Source of the DNA: Christensenella sp036660175
Lineage (GTDB): Bacteria > Bacillota > Clostridia > Christensenellales > Christensenellaceae
Assembly (NCBI GenBank): GCA_036660175.1
Contig: JAVXBD010000060.1
Span: forward strand, 1 to 8,296
Length of the DNA stretch: 8,296 nt
Reading direction: 5' to 3'
The notes below the pieces were generated by a model. The model was not told the DNA's origin. It worked only from the letters and a program-made list of their open reading frames with translations, and did no database searches. Within the stretch, counting starts at the first letter, position 1. Every line of letters begins with the position of its first letter. This document shows positions 5,838-8,296 of this stretch, piece by piece. Made by a program: the position numbers and the translations under genes.

Positions 5838-6929
5838 ATGAATCAATATTGGAGTGAAAAAGCAAAGACGCTTACGCCATATACAGCAGGAGAACAGCCC
5901 CAGCAAAAATTGATTAAGCTGAATACAAACGAAAATCCATATGAGCAAAGCCCCAAAGTTTTAGAGGCAATAATGGACGCTTCCAAGAATCTGCGGCTGT
6001 ACCCGTCCCCTAATGCAGATGCACTGCGTGAAAAAATTGCACAAATACATGGTGTAAAACCACAGCAGGTTTTTTGCGCAAATGGTTCTGATGAAGCGCT
6101 TGCCATGTGCTTTTTGGCTTTTTTTGCAGGAAATACACAAGTCGAGGAAAACTGGTTTCCATTAAAAAACGAACCCTTTACAGTAAAAACCATGGACATC
6201 ACATACAGCTTCTATCCAGTGTGGGCAAAGCTTTTTGATGTACCTTTAGAAACTGTTCCTTTAAAAGAAGATTATACCGTAGACATACCCAAGATGTGCG
6301 GTGGGCAGGGCGTCATCATCGCAAACCCCAATGCACCCACGGGCATTGCACTTGATATTGCACAAATCGAGCAAATCGTAAGCAGCACCAGCGGCGTGTG
6401 TGTAATAGACGAGGCATACTGTGCTTTTGGCGCTTGCAGTGCCTTGCCGCTTGTTAGCCGTTATCAAAACATCGCTGTGGTTCATACCCTATCAAAATCG
6501 CACTGTCTTGCTGGGCTGCGTGTAGGATATGTGATTGCTGACGAGAATCTAATCCGTGCACTTGAAACCATCAAAGACAGCTTTAATTCCTATCCCGTGG
6601 ATATGCTTGCACAGGCAGGCGCTATTGCGGCATTGTCTGATGTATCCTATTATGAAAAAATAACAGCGGAAATTATAGAAACACGTGATTTTGTGATGGA
6701 GCGCTTCCAAGATTTAGACATACGCTGTTTACCGTCTTGTGCAAATTTTATCTTTGCAGAGTTTGGAAAAAACACAAAATTCGTTTTTGATGCGCTTCGC
6801 AAAAGAGAAATTCTGGTGCGATATTTTGCAGGAACACGTACCAAGAACTTTTTGCGGATTACCATTGGCTCTCAAAGTGATATGAAAATTCTGATAAAAA
6901 ACATCACCGAGATTGTGAGAAGTCTATGA
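5838..6929 (+). CDS. hisC: HisC-type aminotransferase (histidinol-phosphate / aromatic)
   Basis: This cytoplasmic PLP enzyme of fold type I, class II, has 363 residues. It makes histidinol phosphate in histidine synthesis; many HisC proteins, such as that of B. subtilis, also transaminate 4-hydroxyphenylpyruvate and phenylpyruvate. Visible motifs are LNTNENPY (28-35), ANGSDEAL (81-88), TYSFYP (122-127) with the tyrosine expected to stack on PLP, NPNAPTG (163-169), DEAY (191-194), the PLP-binding K220 in TLSKS, R228 in AGLRVGY, and R340 in FLRITIG for the substrate carboxylate. About 14 extra residues lie between AFFAGN and DITYSFYP (roughly 100-119), where relatives have only a short PVLFP-like link. 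The stop overlaps the tyrA start as ATGA. No other his gene is present, and the tyrA neighbour points to tyrosine (and phenylalanine) synthesis as at least part of its job. The family is certain; the in vivo substrate is inferred. Confidence 0.93.
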   Translation: MNQYWSEKAKTLTPYTAGEQPQQKLIKLNTNENPYEQSPKVLEAIMDASKNLRLYPSPNADALREKIAQIHGVKPQQVFCANGSDEALAMCFLAFFAGNTQVEENWFPLKNEPFTVKTMDITYSFYPVWAKLFDVPLETVPLKEDYTVDIPKMCGGQGVIIANPNAPTGIALDIAQIEQIVSSTSGVCVIDEAYCAFGACSALPLVSRYQNIAVVHTLSKSHCLAGLRVGYVIADENLIRALETIKDSFNSYPVDMLAQAGAIAALSDVSYYEKITAEIIETRDFVMERFQDLDIRCLPSCANFIFAEFGKNTKFVFDALRKREILVRYFAGTRTKNFLRITIGSQSDMKILIKNITEIVRSL

Positions 6930-7738
6930 AGATTGGAATTGTTGGGCTGGGCATCATTGGCGGTTCATTTGCCAAAGCCTTTAAAAAATATACACCGTAC
7001 ACCGTTTGCGGCATGGATATTGATAAAGCCGTCCTGCACGAAGCAAAAAAGACAGGAGCAATTGACTGTACTGACGAAATATCCACGTGTGATGTGGTGT
7101 TTGTTTGTATGTATCCTCGTGCGTGTATGCGGTATATCAACGAAACGATTTTTAAAAGAAATGCTGTTGTAACGGATATTTGCGGCATCAAAAGAGCCCT
7201 TGTGATTACCAACAAAGACATTCGATATGTAGGCTCACACCCGATGGCAGGCAAAGAAACAAGCGGTTTTGCGTCCAGTGATGCCTGCCTTTTTTGCGGT
7301 GCTTCCTATATCATCACACACGATGCCCATACAGATGGGCAGGCAATGCAGATTTTAGAAGAACTGGCGACAAAAATTGGTTTTACACAGATTACAAAAT
7401 GCGATGCGATAAAGCATGATCGAATCATTGCATACACCTCACAGCTTGCACACGTTGTATCCAATTCTTATGTGAAAGGTAAAGAGCATCACGAGTTTCA
7501 AGGATTTTCAGCCGGTAGCTTTGCCGATTTAACACGTGTTGCACAGCTTAATGCAGAAATGTGGGCAGAGCTTTTTATCGAAAACGGAGATTTTTTGGTG
7601 CAGGAGATTGACGAGCTTATGCTGCATATGACACAAATTCGTGAAGCCATCGCCAAAAAAGACGAGCAAACACTGCGCCGCCTGCTGCAAGAGGGCAGTG
7701 ACATCAAGCAAAAACTGGAACAGAGGAACAAAAAATGA
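6926..7738 (+). CDS. tyrA: Prephenate dehydrogenase, no ACT domain
   Basis: It oxidatively decarboxylates prephenate to 4-hydroxyphenylpyruvate with NAD(P)+, the step before transamination to tyrosine; it is cytoplasmic. The N-terminal Rossmann motif GLGIIGGS spans 7-14, with D31 at the end of the second strand suggesting NAD+ preference. SHPMAGKE (104-111) carries H105, matching the family's catalytic histidine. TDICGIK (83-89) stands where many relatives have a D-x-GS-x-K motif. KHDRIIAYTSQLAHV (163-177) and GSFADLTRVA (197-206) belong to the helical dimerisation domain. At 270 residues it ends after that domain: there is no C-terminal ACT domain as in B. subtilis TyrA and no chorismate mutase fusion as in E. 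coli. It overlaps hisC by ATGA and the next gene likewise by ATGA, so translation is probably coupled. Control by tyrosine, if any, must come from elsewhere. Confidence 0.95.
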   Translation: MKIGIVGLGIIGGSFAKAFKKYTPYTVCGMDIDKAVLHEAKKTGAIDCTDEISTCDVVFVCMYPRACMRYINETIFKRNAVVTDICGIKRALVITNKDIRYVGSHPMAGKETSGFASSDACLFCGASYIITHDAHTDGQAMQILEELATKIGFTQITKCDAIKHDRIIAYTSQLAHVVSNSYVKGKEHHEFQGFSAGSFADLTRVAQLNAEMWAELFIENGDFLVQEIDELMLHMTQIREAIAKKDEQTLRRLLQEGSDIKQKLEQRNKK

Positions 7739-8296
7739 AAATAATTACCGTTCTATTGGCACTTTTGATGGGAGTTTCTCTTGTTGCTTGTGCCGCACCA
7801 GCAGAATTTGACGAGCAGACACTAAAAGACGACAGCGTTGCTTGTGTAACGGCTATGCAAAGCGGAGATTTTGATGCAGTAATCAAAAAGCTTTCCCCTG
7901 CCACTGCGGCACAGTTAAGCAGTGATGCGCTAAAAAAAGCGTGGGATGACACCACCGCTCCTCTCGGAAAATTTCAAGAAGATGGCGCAATCCATTTTGT
8001 CGACAACAAAACCAGTGCCTCTGTGGATGTTATAAGCATTTATGAGAATGCAGGACTAAAAAGCTCCTTTATCTATAACGCAAAAGGGCAAATTGACGGT
8101 CTTTGGCTCAAAACCATACCCGCAGAAATTATCGCACAAACCACCGACAAATTTGAAGAAATTCCCGTTCTGGTTGGAAGCGGACAAAACAAACTGGACG
8201 GTATTCTTACCTTGCCAAAAGGCACAGAAAATCCCCCTGCCGCAATCCTTGTGCAGGGTTCTGGTCCATCTGATATGAATGAAACCATTGTAGCAA
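7735..8296 (+). CDS. Lipoprotein with DUF3887-like region and alpha/beta hydrolase start (partial)
   Basis: The gene starts with an ATGA overlap on the tyrA stop, has GAGG 8 nt upstream, and is cut by the window edge after 187 codons. The N-terminus is a lipoprotein signal: a charged K2, a hydrophobic run and the lipobox LVAC with C19 as lipidated residue, so the protein should be anchored outside the membrane. Residues about 30-135 (around SGDFDAVIKKLSPATAAQL, 42-60) resemble the DUF3887 type of domain that precedes hydrolases in Bacillota. From about 140, LTLPKGTENPPAAILVQGSG opens an alpha/beta hydrolase domain; VQGSGPSDMNET (173-184) occupies the place of the usual HG oxyanion motif, with Q instead of H. 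The catalytic serine lies beyond the window. Probably a surface esterase or peptidase-like hydrolase; the substrate is unknown. Its coupling to tyrosine genes is unusual. Confidence 0.82.
   Translation, partial: MKIITVLLALLMGVSLVACAAPAEFDEQTLKDDSVACVTAMQSGDFDAVIKKLSPATAAQLSSDALKKAWDDTTAPLGKFQEDGAIHFVDNKTSASVDVISIYENAGLKSSFIYNAKGQIDGLWLKTIPAEIIAQTTDKFEEIPVLVGSGQNKLDGILTLPKGTENPPAAILVQGSGPSDMNETIVA

Noticed and set aside
5838..6929. Aminotransferase read as a CobD-like threonine-phosphate decarboxylase or another class
   Set aside because: The N-terminus (LNTNENPY), TYSFYP and the tyrA neighbour fit HisC; no cobalamin gene is nearby.

Overview
The window reads as chromosomal DNA of an anaerobic, fairly low-GC Bacillota, most likely a member of the Clostridia. 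The grounds are a full-length single-chain pyruvate:ferredoxin oxidoreductase, strong AGGAGG-type ribosome binding sites, sigma-A-like promoters, U-tract terminators and a hisC-tyrA gene pair of the kind known from Bacillus/Clostridium relatives. The genus is not determinable from what I can see. There are six protein genes, one cut by the right edge. I found no tRNA, rRNA, CRISPR array, insertion sequence or phage gene.

Left part (1-4099, genes on the minus strand). Positions 1-230 hold no gene I can support. A clear rho-independent terminator (231-264) ends nifJ (278-3772). nifJ has a convincing promoter at 3961-3989 (TTGATT, 17 bp, TATAAT), a roughly 180-nt untranslated leader with several small inverted repeats, and a textbook AGGAGG site. 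A 12-bp palindrome sits exactly between the -35 and -10 boxes and is a candidate operator. nifJ oxidises pyruvate to acetyl-CoA and reduces ferredoxin or flavodoxin, the central fermentative step of such organisms.

Middle part (4036-5743, minus strand). A two-gene unit: tag (3-methyladenine DNA glycosylase I, a shortened and divergent form), then 21 nt later a cytoplasmic protein of the zinc-dependent phospholipase C family that keeps the zinc-ligand pattern. A terminator at 4036-4074 closes the unit. Why a DNA repair enzyme and a phospholipase-C-fold protein are paired is not evident.

Right part (5744-8296, plus strand). A compact, AT-rich divergent intergenic region (5744-5837) carries a perfect 9+9 bp inverted repeat, a third copy of its core and an 18-bp palindrome. 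It is followed by three genes joined by ATGA stop/start overlaps: a HisC-type aminotransferase, prephenate dehydrogenase TyrA without an ACT domain, and a lipoprotein with a DUF3887-like region followed by the beginning of an alpha/beta hydrolase (cut at 8296). hisC and tyrA together can make the last two steps to tyrosine (prephenate to 4-hydroxyphenylpyruvate to tyrosine), and the aminotransferase may also serve histidine synthesis. The coupled lipoprotein hydrolase is the odd member of this operon.

Nothing here amounts to a clearly undescribed system. The points most worth a second look are the two candidate operators, the 14-residue insertion in HisC, the shortened Tag and the lipoprotein hydrolase coupled to tyrosine genes.
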